Shown here: positions 1-8,320 of the stretch, piece after piece
Layout: every line of letters starts with the position of its first letter
Position numbering within the stretch: position 1 is the first letter of the stretch
Source of the DNA: AP-15 sp963703855
GTDB taxonomy: Bacteria; Pseudomonadota; Alphaproteobacteria; ATCC43930; CGMCC-115725
Direction of reading: 5' to 3'
NCBI GenBank assembly: GCA_963703855.1
Contig: CAVPFW010000001.1
Span: 1 to 64,000, forward strand
DNA: 64,000 nucleotides
Position numbers and translations under genes: made by a program
Notes under the pieces: generated by a model
What the model saw: only the letters and a program-made list of their open reading frames with translations
Database searches by the model: none
What the model was told of the DNA's origin: nothing

Positions 1-2127
1 CCTACCATGCCGATCTGCTGCGCCGGCACGGCTTCGAGTTCCTGTGGCGATCCGGCCAATCCTATTGGCGGGCGGCCCCCTCCGTGCTGGTCAAGTTTCC
101 GCTCGCCGACGGCTCGCAAATGTTCGGGTTCCGGCGCTATCAGCTGCGTGCGGACCTGCCCGAGGCCGCGTCGGTCGGACCCCTTTTCGACCTCAATCAC
201 GGCCACGACAAAAAAGGGATCCAGTGGCTGCAGGTCTGGCGCCCGCAAGGTCTGAACCACCAGCTCGACGAAGACGTGCTGCGGTCGATCGTCGCGGATG
301 GGCATCTGTCGATCCTCGGACAGCATCTGGGCTCGATGCTGCCCCTCGTCGGCTTCGACCGCGACATGGCCGGCGCCCTTCGCCGCCTGCGCCGGTACCA
401 GGATGATGGGCTGATCCTGGTCGCTCGAACCTCGCGGCTGCTGCATTACAACCGAGTGCGCGACTACCTCCGCTTCACCGTGCGGGATCGGCAAGACCGT
501 AGAATCGTCGACATTCAGGCGGTCGTGGATCCGGTGCGTCGCCGCTGGTTGCCGACGGTCGAGGATCTCCGCGGCATCACCTTCGAGGCGCCGGCGGGTT
601 CCCCGCTCGAGCTTTGGCTGGGCGGCAGGCCGATCGACCGGGCGCAGATCGTCGAGGCACCCGACGCGGGCAGTGGCCGCACCGTCGGCGTGCGCTGGTT
701 CGAACCCGATACTACCGACTACTCCGGGCCCTATCTGGAGCAGCACCGCGGCACTTACGTCCTTTGGAGCAAGTCGGCTGCTGCGGCGCTCGCCGCCCCG
801 GTTGGCGAACTGCGCCGGTTTCTCGACAGTGAGGGCGAAGATTCTCCGGCGGATATCGACCCGGTAAAATACGCTTTTGCCCTGCGCCACGCGAAAGAGC
901 GGCTCGACCGCGGACTTGCCCGCTATGTGCAAATTTTCGAGCAGCTCGGCTTTGTCGAGATGCGTTGCGGTCTCGATCTCGGCTGCGCGGCCGGCCTGTG
1001 GTCCCTGGCTTTCCTCGAGCACGGCCGAGTGGTGATCGCCATCGATACGCGCCCGGAATATCATTGCGCTGGCGCAGCCGCTGCGCTGACCACCTCGGCC
1101 TCGCATCCCGCGCCCAGTTTTTGCTCAAACTCACCGAGGCGGTCGATTACCGCGAGGACACCTTCGATTGCGTCTGGTCGCAGGCGCGGCTGATGTACGC
1201 CGAGGCCGAGCCGATCGTCGAGGGCGTGGCGCGCGCCCTCACCATGGGCGGCTCGTTCTACTGCACCTACACCAACGCGGGCGGGCGCTTGCGGATCATT
1301 CACGACCGGCTGACGAGCGGCAGGGATGACGCTGTTTCCGTGCAAATCGGCATTCTTCTCGCCGGCTATCTCCATCGCTGCGGGGTGTTTCACACCACGG
1401 GCTCGCGCGTGCGCATGCTCGATCTCGAGGATCTGCTGCGCATCTGCCGCATGTTTGGCCTGCATTACGTCGCTCAGCCGGATCTGAAAGAGGGACCGGG
1501 CCCCTATCTCGGGATTCCCGGCACCTTTGATTTTATGGTGCGCAAACGGCGGCCGCATGCGGCGACACGGGCACTTGCTCGTCGAGAGAAAGCCGGTCGA
1601 AGTCCGGCTGGTTTGAGGATCTCGGCGAAATTTCCCGCAGCGGTTGTCCGCGACTGGTCTGCGAAATGCTGCAGGCGGTCGATCCCGAGCTGAACGATCC
1701 CGACCTGCGCGATCTTTACGCGCGATCGCTGATCCTGGCAGATCGGGCGACCGATGGGGCGGCTGCGCGCCTGTTCGAGCAACCGCCGGCGGGGCGCACC
1801 CTGCCCGACCTGACTTTGGGCCTCTATCGTCACGACCAGGGTAGGCATGCCGAAGCGCTGGCGCATTACCGGCAGGTCCCGAAGCACCATCCCGATAGAA
1901 CTTTCCTGATCGGGTTGTGCGAATTGCAGGTGCGCGATTGGGCCGCGGCAGCCGAGCGGTTCTCCGCTGCTGTTGCCGGGGGCAGCCGTGAGGTGCGGGA
2001 TCATGTCGGCCTTATCGCCGCGCACCACCACGCGGGCAACCGCGCCGCGGCCGCGGCCGCGGTTCGCGCCCTCGCCGAGAGCCGGGCGGGGGGTGAGGGC
2101 GACCCGCGGGCGGCCCCCGCCCGATGA
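1..2127 (+). pseudogene. Methyltransferase/TPR protein, 5' partial, several frameshifts
   Basis: The frame is open to the left edge, so the 5' end is missing. Three parts can be read. The first, to about base 850, I do not recognise firmly; GHLSILGQHLGSMLPLVGF and the following DGLILVARTSRLLHY look like the end of a polysaccharide deacetylase fold, but this is weak. Next comes a class I SAM methyltransferase domain with motif I GLDLGCAAG near base 975. Last is a TPR-like tail ending at the TGA at 2125. Skipping one base at 1062 and one at 1087 restores RPEYIALAQPLRDHLGLAS, which aligns without a gap to RPEFVAIAEHCARSIGYAD of the convergent neighbour. Further one-base steps near 1560 and 1604 restore HGHLLVERKP and SGWFEDLGEI. 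All four look like +1 insertions. It is either a decayed paralogue or an intact gene with sequencing errors. It ends 7 bases from the neighbour's stop. Confidence 0.7.
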
Positions 2128-2134
2128 TTGGAGC

Positions 2135-3433
2135 TCAACCCCAGGCTTGAAGAAACGCGCGGTAGGCGTCGCGGGCACCATCGCGGTCATCCTGATTGTG
2201 ATGGGTCGCGACGACCCCGATCCACTCCCGCAGCTGCCCGCGCCCGCTGTCTATGACGGAGCGGAACTCGCGGCGAGCGGCTGCCCATTCGCCGATCTGC
2301 AAAAGACAGCACCCGGAAAGAAATGCACTGTCCGGATGATCGCGGCCGAGGCGATAGCAACGCAATGCCTCGGCGAACTGCCCGCGATCGTGTGCGTACA
2401 GCCCCTTGGTCAAATCCGGCAGCGGCATGCGGTCGTCGAAGGCGCGCTGAGCGTCGGCGCCCCGCGCGCGCCCCGCGCGGATCAGCGCTCGGGCATAGAG
2501 ATCGCGATGGCTTTCTTCGACCAACCCCGGATCGGTTTTTGCGACCACGTCGCAAACCAGCCTCGGACAGTCGGATTGCAGGAGCCGCTCGAGGTCTGAA
2601 AGCCACGTCGATTGCCCGGCCTCTACGGTCAGCAGCCGGTTTCTGCCAAGGTCGACGCCAGCGGTCTTGCGGACGAGGAGGTCGACCGTGGCCGGAACGC
2701 CGCGGTAGTGGCCAGGGAAGTCCTGAACCCCGGGCTCGCCGACATAGGATAGGCCGAATACGTCGCAGATGCGGCGGAGGTCATCGAGCCGGAGCATGCG
2801 CACCCGGCCGCCGACGGTATGATACAGCCCGGCCCGGTGAAGATAGCCGTTGAGCATGATCGAGAGCTGCGGCCCCACCCGCTCCGGGGCCTCGCCCTCC
2901 AACAGACCCAGCTCGATCTGATCGAGCCGCGTTCCCTCTACGGTGTAGGCCAGATAGAAATGGCCGTTGTCGGCCAACCACGACGCGGCCTTTTCGATCG
3001 CGGTTTCGGCGTCCGCAAACATCAGCACGCTGTGCGACCACACCGCATCGAAGCTCCCGGCCGGGAGTTCCGCGGTTTCGATGCGCTCGGTCAGAAAGCG
3101 TACGCGGTCGGCATATCCGATCGACCGCGCGCAATGCTCGGCGATCGCGACAAATTCGGGCCGCATCTCGACCCCGGTGGCATGGCCGCCATAATGGGCA
3201 AAGGCCAGGCACCAGGGCCCGATGCCGGATCCGAGGTCGAGCCCGCGCGCGCGACCGGCGAACCCGAGCCAGCGCAGGCACCGCACGTAAGTTTCGAAGC
3301 CTCGGTCGGTATAGCGCGCCAGCGCATAGGCAACCGCGCGGTCGTGCCGGTCGGCATCGATCCCGGGCGGCGCCGCGAGCCCGCCTGCCAGCAGCCCGAC
3401 GATTTCCGTGTTGATGTCGCTCAGCCTCGCCAT
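2135..3433 (-). CDS. SAM-dependent methyltransferase with C-terminal TPR-like region
   Basis: 432 aa from the ATG at 3433; a longer frame upstream to 3718 has low-complexity coding and runs into the start of the divergent gene, so I prefer the internal MARLSDINTE start, although no strong Shine-Dalgarno is visible. The methyltransferase core has motif I GLDLGSGIG at residues 64-72, an acidic residue after strand 2 (VEMRPEF, about 89) and FDAVWSHSVLMFAD near 130. Residues from about 290 to the end (LPDLTKGLYAHDRGQFAEAL, then LLQIGEWAAARREF) are helical and TPR-like. The substrate is unknown. It is the intact partner of the broken gene that converges on it, and the two are paralogues along the whole methyltransferase and TPR parts. 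Confidence 0.75.
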   Translation of the reverse strand: MARLSDINTEIVGLLAGGLAAPPGIDADRHDRAVAYALARYTDRGFETYVRCLRWLGFAGRARGLDLGSGIGPWCLAFAHYGGHATGVEMRPEFVAIAEHCARSIGYADRVRFLTERIETAELPAGSFDAVWSHSVLMFADAETAIEKAASWLADNGHFYLAYTVEGTRLDQIELGLLEGEAPERVGPQLSIMLNGYLHRAGLYHTVGGRVRMLRLDDLRRICDVFGLSYVGEPGVQDFPGHYRGVPATVDLLVRKTAGVDLGRNRLLTVEAGQSTWLSDLERLLQSDCPRLVCDVVAKTDPGLVEESHRDLYARALIRAGRARGADAQRAFDDRMPLPDLTKGLYAHDRGQFAEALRCYRLGRDHPDSAFLSGCCLLQIGEWAAARREFRSVIDSGRGQLREWIGVVATHHNQDDRDGARDAYRAFLQAWG

Positions 3434-3653
3434 CGGCACCGACTGTACCGGTGTCGGGCAAACGGCGACAGTGCCCGATCCGGGCCGAGGCGTCGCCGCG
3501 GAAATTGGACTTCCCGCCGCTGCGCCATCGACGTGAAGCGAGGGCGCGAGGGTCGGCCGAGGGGGACCGGTGATCACCGGCGAGCGCTGGCGCTGCCGTT
3601 TCGGTTTGACCCGAGTCAATTGCCGCCGCGGAGAGATCGCCTGATAGTCTTCG

Positions 3654-4682
3654 GTGATGAGCGTCGCCACTTGGATCCATGAATTCAACGCGGCCCCGGA
3701 CGGCGCATTGCCGCGCAACGTCTTTCGTTATGTGCTGGGGACGAGCGCGGTGCACCAGATTGTGCTGCTGGCGGTGACGATCGGCGTTGCGCTGATCGAA
3801 GTCGTCCCGCTCGAGCTGCAGCGCCGGATCGTCAACGATCTGGTCAAGCATCGGAGCTATTCCTGGGTCATCGGCCTGTGCGGCGCTTATGCCGGGGTGG
3901 TTCTCGTCCAGGGCGGGACCAAGCTCGTGCTCAATATATATCGCGGCTGGGTCGGCGAGCGGGCCAAGCGCGACTTGCGGCAGCGGGTTCACACCTTTGT
4001 TGAGACCCCTGGCGCGGACTCGCCGGCTGTCGAAGAGCAGGGGACCGCGGTTTCGATGATCGTCGCCGAAGTCGAGCCGATCGGCGGTTTCGTCGGCGAG
4101 AGCGTCTCGGAGCCGCTGCTGCAGGCCGGCATCATAGTTTCGGTGCAGGCCTATCTGATCCATATCGATCCGTGGATGGCGCTGGCCGCATTCGGGCTCT
4201 TTATCCCCCAGCTCGTCTTTGTTCCGCTGTTGCAGGCTGCGGTCAACCGGCGCACCGGAGCCCGCATCCAGGTGCTGCGCCAGCTTGGCGCCGCGATGAT
4301 CGGCGGAAATGATGGTGCGGACGACCAGAGCAACCGCGCCGACGATCGGCGGATCGAACAGGCCTTCACGCTCGATATGGGAATCTTCAAGCTCAAGTTT
4401 TCGATGAATTTTTTAATGAACATCTGCAATCACCTGCAAATCGTCTCGGCATTGCTGGTCGGCGGCTGGTGGGTCTATACCAGCCAGCTCGAGATCGGCG
4501 GCGTGGTCGCCTTCATCTCCGGGATCGGGCGGCTCAACGATCCGTGGGGCGACCTGGTCAATTACTTTCGCGACGTCAATGTCGCCCAGATCAAGTACCG
4601 CCTGCTGGCCGATGCGGTCAATCAGCTGGCCCCGGCCGGTCTCGCCGACAGCCGAGCTGCCCGCAGCCCTGAGGAAAGATGA
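3654..4682 (+). CDS. ABC exporter transmembrane domain without ATPase domain
   Basis: 342 aa, starting at GTG 3654 or at the ATG at 3657. The protein has the layout of a type I ABC exporter membrane domain: hydrophobic segments near IVLLAVTIGVALIEVVPLEL, SWVIGLCGAYAGVVLVQGG, ALAAFGLFIPQLVFVPLLQA and LQIVSALLVGGWWVYTS, with the SQLEIGGVVAFISGIGRL stretch typical of the last helix. It stops where a nucleotide-binding domain would follow; no Walker A, signature or Walker B motif is seen downstream in any frame. It therefore needs a separate ATPase, or it is a truncated half-transporter. A 41-codon frame (4679-4804) overlaps its stop as ATGA, but I cannot support it as a gene. It is divergent from the methyltransferase, with 220 bases between them. 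Substrate unknown. Confidence 0.7.
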   Translation: MMSVATWIHEFNAAPDGALPRNVFRYVLGTSAVHQIVLLAVTIGVALIEVVPLELQRRIVNDLVKHRSYSWVIGLCGAYAGVVLVQGGTKLVLNIYRGWVGERAKRDLRQRVHTFVETPGADSPAVEEQGTAVSMIVAEVEPIGGFVGESVSEPLLQAGIIVSVQAYLIHIDPWMALAAFGLFIPQLVFVPLLQAAVNRRTGARIQVLRQLGAAMIGGNDGADDQSNRADDRRIEQAFTLDMGIFKLKFSMNFLMNICNHLQIVSALLVGGWWVYTSQLEIGGVVAFISGIGRLNDPWGDLVNYFRDVNVAQIKYRLLADAVNQLAPAGLADSRAARSPEER

Positions 4683-4778
4683 GAAACCCCGCCGGCTCGA
4701 TCAGGCGATCGCCTGGGACCGCTTCGCTGACGCAGATCTCGGTTCCCGGCGCGGCACCTGAGCTCGCGCGTCGGGTAG

Positions 4779-4807
4779 TTGACGCCCTGGCCGCGGCAGC
4801 CTAATCG
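4779..4807 (+). promoter_or_regulatory. Sigma-70-like promoter of first MFS gene
   Basis: TTGACG at 4779-4784, a 17-base spacer and TAATCG at 4802-4807, about 60 bases before the ATG. The same arrangement (TTGACG, spacer, TAAACC, with shared bases in between) lies before the second MFS gene, so the promoter was copied with the gene. Seen by eye only. Confidence 0.5.
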
Positions 4808-4864
4808 TTCCGGCCGACAGAGCGAGCCCGGCTGCCGGCAACGGCGCCGCGAGGGAGGAAGTCG

Positions 4865-6286
4865 ATGCCCGCCCAAACATCCGAGGACCTGCTGGCGCTC
4901 TATGACCGCGCCCCCCTCAACCGCCGCTATTGGGTCGCGTTCGCGATACTGTCGGCGATCACCGTTCTCGAATTTTTCGACTTTTCGGTAGTCGCCTTTC
5001 TGTTGGCGGTGGTCGGGCCACAGTGGCACCTGACCTACGGCCAGTCGGCGCTGATCTTGTACAGCGGCGGCATCGGGGCGATCGCCGGAGCGCTGGTCTT
5101 CGGCGGCTTGTCCGATGCCTGGGGGCGCAAGCGCCAGATGGTCATCGGCACCTTCATCTGCGGGGTCGGCGCGGCGCTGATCGGCTTTGTGCCCGACGGC
5201 GCTTGGCAGCTCTTTGCGCTGCTGCGCTTTGTCGTCGGAATCGGTCTGACCGCGGCGGTGGTTCCGGCGTTGACGATCGTCGTCGAGCTGACCCCGACCC
5301 GCCACCGCACCATGGTCACGAGCTTTTACGTCGTTTTCGCGACCGCCGGCGGGCTGCTCTCCTCGATCACCTCGGCAGCATTGCTCGCGGCGATCGGCTG
5401 GCGCGGCATGGCGATGCTCGGCATCTCGGTCGCGGTGGTCGGTCTCTTGGCCCTGCTGTTCGTGCCCGAATCGGTGCGCTGGCTGACCGCTAAGGGCCGG
5501 TTCGCCGAGGCCCGCGCCAAAGTCGCCGAGCAGCTCGGCGTTCCGCTGCGATCGGTGCCATTGCCGACGACAATGCCGGCAACGGTGCCGCGCGGCCGGC
5601 TGTCCGAGCTTTATCAGCAGCCCCGGCATTTCTGGGAGACCCTGTTGATCTGGGGCGGTGCCGCGACCGCGGCCTATGGCGTCTATCTGTGGGGGCCGAC
5701 GGTGATCTCGCTGTTGCTGAAGGTCCCGGTGCAACACGCCGCCAAATATTTCATCTGGGTCGCCGGTGCCGGGGTCACGGGTAAGATCATCGTCTCGTTT
5801 CTGGTGCCGCTGCTCGGCCGCCGCCTGCTCGGCGTGCTGTGGGGGTTTGGCGGCGTCGCCGCCCTCGCCGCGGTCGGCTGGTGCGGCAGCACGTTCGTCG
5901 GCGGCGTGCCGTTGATCGTCGTGATGCTGGCCGCGTCCGCCTTCTGCATCGACGGCAGCTTTTCCAACCTGGCGCCCTACACGGTCGAAAGCTATGGGGT
6001 TCGGCTGGGCGCGCGGGCTTCGGGTCTCGGCCAGACCGCGAACGGCGTCGGCAAGATCCTCGGGCCGCTGAGCCTCGCGCTGATCGCCGGCACCAGCAAC
6101 ATCGTGTCGCCCAAGGCGACTGAGGGAGCATTGTTCCCGGCCTTTCTGTTCCTGGCCTTCGGAATGCTGCTGGTCGGGCTGTCCTTTTTCTTCCTCGGGC
6201 GCGAGACCCATGGCCGGCCGATGTCGCTCGGCGAGGAGGAGCCGGCCGCGCGGCGGCCAATTTTTCTCGGCGCCGAGACCCGCTGA
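4865..6286 (+). CDS. MFS transporter, first tandem copy
   Basis: 473 aa with about twelve hydrophobic segments. The loop 2-3 signature is GGLSDAWGRKR, followed by ELTPTRHR after TM4 and VPESVRWLTAKGR before the central loop, a pattern of the aromatic acid/sugar-porter side of the MFS (AAHS-like or SP-like). A strong Shine-Dalgarno (GGGAGG) precedes the ATG. The protein is closely similar along its whole length to the next gene, for example the shared FSNLAPYTVESYG and ASGLGQ.ANGVGKILGPLSL. It is probably a proton-coupled uptake system for a small organic acid or sugar at the inner membrane. The substrate cannot be read from the sequence. Confidence 0.88.
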   Translation: MPAQTSEDLLALYDRAPLNRRYWVAFAILSAITVLEFFDFSVVAFLLAVVGPQWHLTYGQSALILYSGGIGAIAGALVFGGLSDAWGRKRQMVIGTFICGVGAALIGFVPDGAWQLFALLRFVVGIGLTAAVVPALTIVVELTPTRHRTMVTSFYVVFATAGGLLSSITSAALLAAIGWRGMAMLGISVAVVGLLALLFVPESVRWLTAKGRFAEARAKVAEQLGVPLRSVPLPTTMPATVPRGRLSELYQQPRHFWETLLIWGGAATAAYGVYLWGPTVISLLLKVPVQHAAKYFIWVAGAGVTGKIIVSFLVPLLGRRLLGVLWGFGGVAALAAVGWCGSTFVGGVPLIVVMLAASAFCIDGSFSNLAPYTVESYGVRLGARASGLGQTANGVGKILGPLSLALIAGTSNIVSPKATEGALFPAFLFLAFGMLLVGLSFFFLGRETHGRPMSLGEEEPAARRPIFLGAETR

Positions 6287-6317
6287 CCGGGCGGCCCGAG
6301 ACGCCCGCCGGCTGCTG

Positions 6318-6347
6318 TTGACGGGGCTGCGCCGGCCAGCCTAAACC
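6318..6347 (+). promoter_or_regulatory. Sigma-70-like promoter of second MFS gene
   Basis: TTGACG at 6318-6323 and TAAACC at 6342-6347 with an 18-base spacer. The CCAGCCTAA core resembles the GCAGCCTAA of the upstream copy. Lies between the first MFS stop and the second MFS start. Confidence 0.45.
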
Positions 6348-6399
6348 TTCGAGCGGAGACGACGAGCCGAAAGCCGGATTCGCCGCCGAAGGAGGGGAA

Positions 6400-7827
6400 A
6401 TGCCCGAGCAGACTTCCGACGCGCTGCTGGCGCTGTTCGACACGGCGCCGCTCAACCGCCGCTATTGGGTCAGCTTTACGCTGCTGTCGCTGCTGTTCGT
6501 CCTGGAATTCTTCGATTTCCTGGTCGTCGGCTACCTGCTCGCGGTCCTCGGGCCGCAGTGGCACCTGACCTATGGCCAATCGGCGCTGATCCTCTACAGC
6601 GGCGGCGTCGGCTCGATCTTGGGGGCGCTGGTGTTCGGCGGGTTCGCCGATCTGTGGGGCCGCAAGGCGCAGATGATCATCGGCACCTTTATCTGTGCGG
6701 TAAGCGCCGGCCTGATCGGCCTGGTGCCGAGCGGGTCGTGGCAGATCTTCGCGGTTCTGCGCTTTTTCGTCGGCGTCGGCCTGACCGCCGGGGTGGTCCC
6801 GTCCCTGACGATTCTCGTCGAGCTGACGCCGACCCGTCATCGGACCTTGCTGACGAGTTTTTACATCGTCTTCGCGTCGGCGGGCGGTCTGCTCGCGTCG
6901 ACGACTTCGGCGGCGCTGCTCGCGGCCCTCGGGTGGCGCGGCGTAGCCATGCTCGGGATCGCCCCCGCCTTTGTCGGCATCCTGATCTGGATTTTCGTGC
7001 CCGAATCGGTGCGCTGGCTCGCCGCCAAGGGGCGATTCGCCGAGGCCCGTGGCGAGGTGGCGCAGCATCTCGGCCTGCCCCTCCAGTCGGTTCCGCTGCC
7101 GACCATACGGCCCGCGACCCAGCCCCGCGGCAAGCTGTCCGAGCTCTATCATCACCCAAGGATGTTCTGGGAGACCGTGCTGATCTGGGGCGGCTCGTCG
7201 ACCGCAGGCTACGGCGTCTATCTGTGGGGTCCGACGATCGTTGCCATGGTGCTCAACGTCCCGGTGCCGAAGGCCGCGGCATATTTTGTGTTCGTCGCCC
7301 TCGGCGGGGTCGTCGGCAAGATCATCGTGACGTTCCTGGCGCCGCTGACCGGCCGGCGCCCGCTTGGCGTGGTCTGGGGCATCGGCGGCGTCATCGCGCT
7401 CGCCGCCGCCGGCTACTACCACGATGTGCTGATCGGCGGCGCGCCGCTGATGGTGATCCTGCTCTGCGCCTCGACCTTCTTCATTGAGGGCGGCTTCTCC
7501 AACCTCGCACCCTACACGGTCGAGAGCTACGGCGTGAACCTCGGCGCCCGCGCCTCGGGTCTGGGCCAGGCGGCGAACGGCGTCGGCAAGATCCTCGGGC
7601 CGCTGAGCCTGGCCCTGATCGCCGGCACCAGCAACATCGTCGCGCCGAAAGCAACAGCGGACGCGGTGCTGCCGGCCTACCTGTTCCTGGCCTTCTGCAT
7701 GGCGCTGGTGGCGCTGTCGTTCCTGATCCTCGGGGTCGAGACGCACGGCAGGGCGATGGGGGTCGGCGACGTCGACGAGGAGTCGGTCCGGACGCGCCCC
7801 TCGGTGCTCGGCACCGAAGCGCGCTGA
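6400..7827 (+). CDS. MFS transporter, second tandem copy
   Basis: 475 aa, twelve predicted membrane segments, loop 2-3 signature GGFADLWGRKAQ, ELTPTRHR and VPESVRWLAAKGR. It starts at an ATG after AAGGAGGGG. It is a tandem paralogue of the preceding gene, with the same N-terminus (MPEQTSDALLALFDTAPLNR against MPAQTSEDLLALYDRAPLNR) and the same C-terminal half. Because each copy has its own promoter-like sequence, they may be expressed separately. Differences concentrate in the membrane segments and could reflect different substrates, but this is inference. Confidence 0.88.
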   Translation: MPEQTSDALLALFDTAPLNRRYWVSFTLLSLLFVLEFFDFLVVGYLLAVLGPQWHLTYGQSALILYSGGVGSILGALVFGGFADLWGRKAQMIIGTFICAVSAGLIGLVPSGSWQIFAVLRFFVGVGLTAGVVPSLTILVELTPTRHRTLLTSFYIVFASAGGLLASTTSAALLAALGWRGVAMLGIAPAFVGILIWIFVPESVRWLAAKGRFAEARGEVAQHLGLPLQSVPLPTIRPATQPRGKLSELYHHPRMFWETVLIWGGSSTAGYGVYLWGPTIVAMVLNVPVPKAAAYFVFVALGGVVGKIIVTFLAPLTGRRPLGVVWGIGGVIALAAAGYYHDVLIGGAPLMVILLCASTFFIEGGFSNLAPYTVESYGVNLGARASGLGQAANGVGKILGPLSLALIAGTSNIVAPKATADAVLPAYLFLAFCMALVALSFLILGVETHGRAMGVGDVDEESVRTRPSVLGTEAR

Positions 7828-7994
7828 GTTCGGGTTTCAGCACGCGGCCTCGCGGCAGACGCCGATGCGGCGGCGGAGCCGAAGGTCTAGCGGAACCGAA
7901 AACAGCGCGCACGGAGCCGGTTGCCGGCGGGCGCATCAGCGAAGAGGCTCCGCTTCCGGCTCGAGGCCGGGCCTCCGGGGATCGGGCCGATGCG

Positions 7995-8108
7995 GCGCCG
8001 ACATCGCAGGATCTGCTCGCGGTCTTCGACCGCGAGCCCGCTCAATGCCCGCTATTGGACGAGCTTCGTCCGATGGCGGCTTGAGCAGCCTCGCGCCCTA
8101 TACGATGA
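7995..8108 (+). pseudogene. Remnant of a third MFS copy with large internal deletion
   Basis: TSQDLLAVFDRE (frame of 7995) and, one base out of phase, SPLNARYWTSFVRW (from 8035) match the start of the two MFS genes (TSDALLALFDTAPLNRRYWVSF). Directly after, in the third frame from 8072, DGGLSSLAPYTM matches their late segment EGGFSNLAPYTV. About 20 N-terminal codons are thus joined to a C-terminal scrap, with some 350 codons lost between. This supports at least three tandem copies in the past. Confidence 0.6.
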
Positions 8109-8320
8109 GGCCTCGGCGCTGATCTCGATGGTCCGCACCGATTTGTCTTGGCGCTCGCCGAGGTCGACAAGGCGGTGGAGGCGTTGCTCGCGGTCGCCTA
8201 TGACGACGGTTTGCTGGCGCCGGAGCCACGCTGTGATGCGGGCAAGGCTCGCCGGCTGATGTTAGGATAGGCCGTGGGCGCTGGCGCGAGCCGGCGCTGG
8301 CACAGACGGCGGAGGGGTCG
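8109..8320. other. Intergenic stretch downstream of MFS remnant
   Basis: No gene I recognise. One short + strand frame (8109-8270) reads DGPHRFVLALAEVDKAVEA and ends with a TAG, but it has no start codon or family I know. The start of the next gene is preceded by GGAGGGG. Confidence 0.3.

Noticed and set aside
2135..3718. Longer start for the methyltransferase at 3718
   Set aside because: Adds 95 low-complexity residues and overlaps the start of the divergent ABC gene.
4679..4804. 41-codon frame overlapping the ABC gene stop as ATGA
   Set aside because: Overlap pattern is suggestive, but there is no conserved motif, and the second half coincides with the MFS promoter.
4622..7746. Very long open frames on the minus strand opposite both MFS genes
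   Set aside because: Gln/Arg/Asp-rich translations without family motifs; they mirror the codon bias of the real MFS genes in GC-rich DNA. The same holds for long frames opposite treS, glgX, malQ and addAB.
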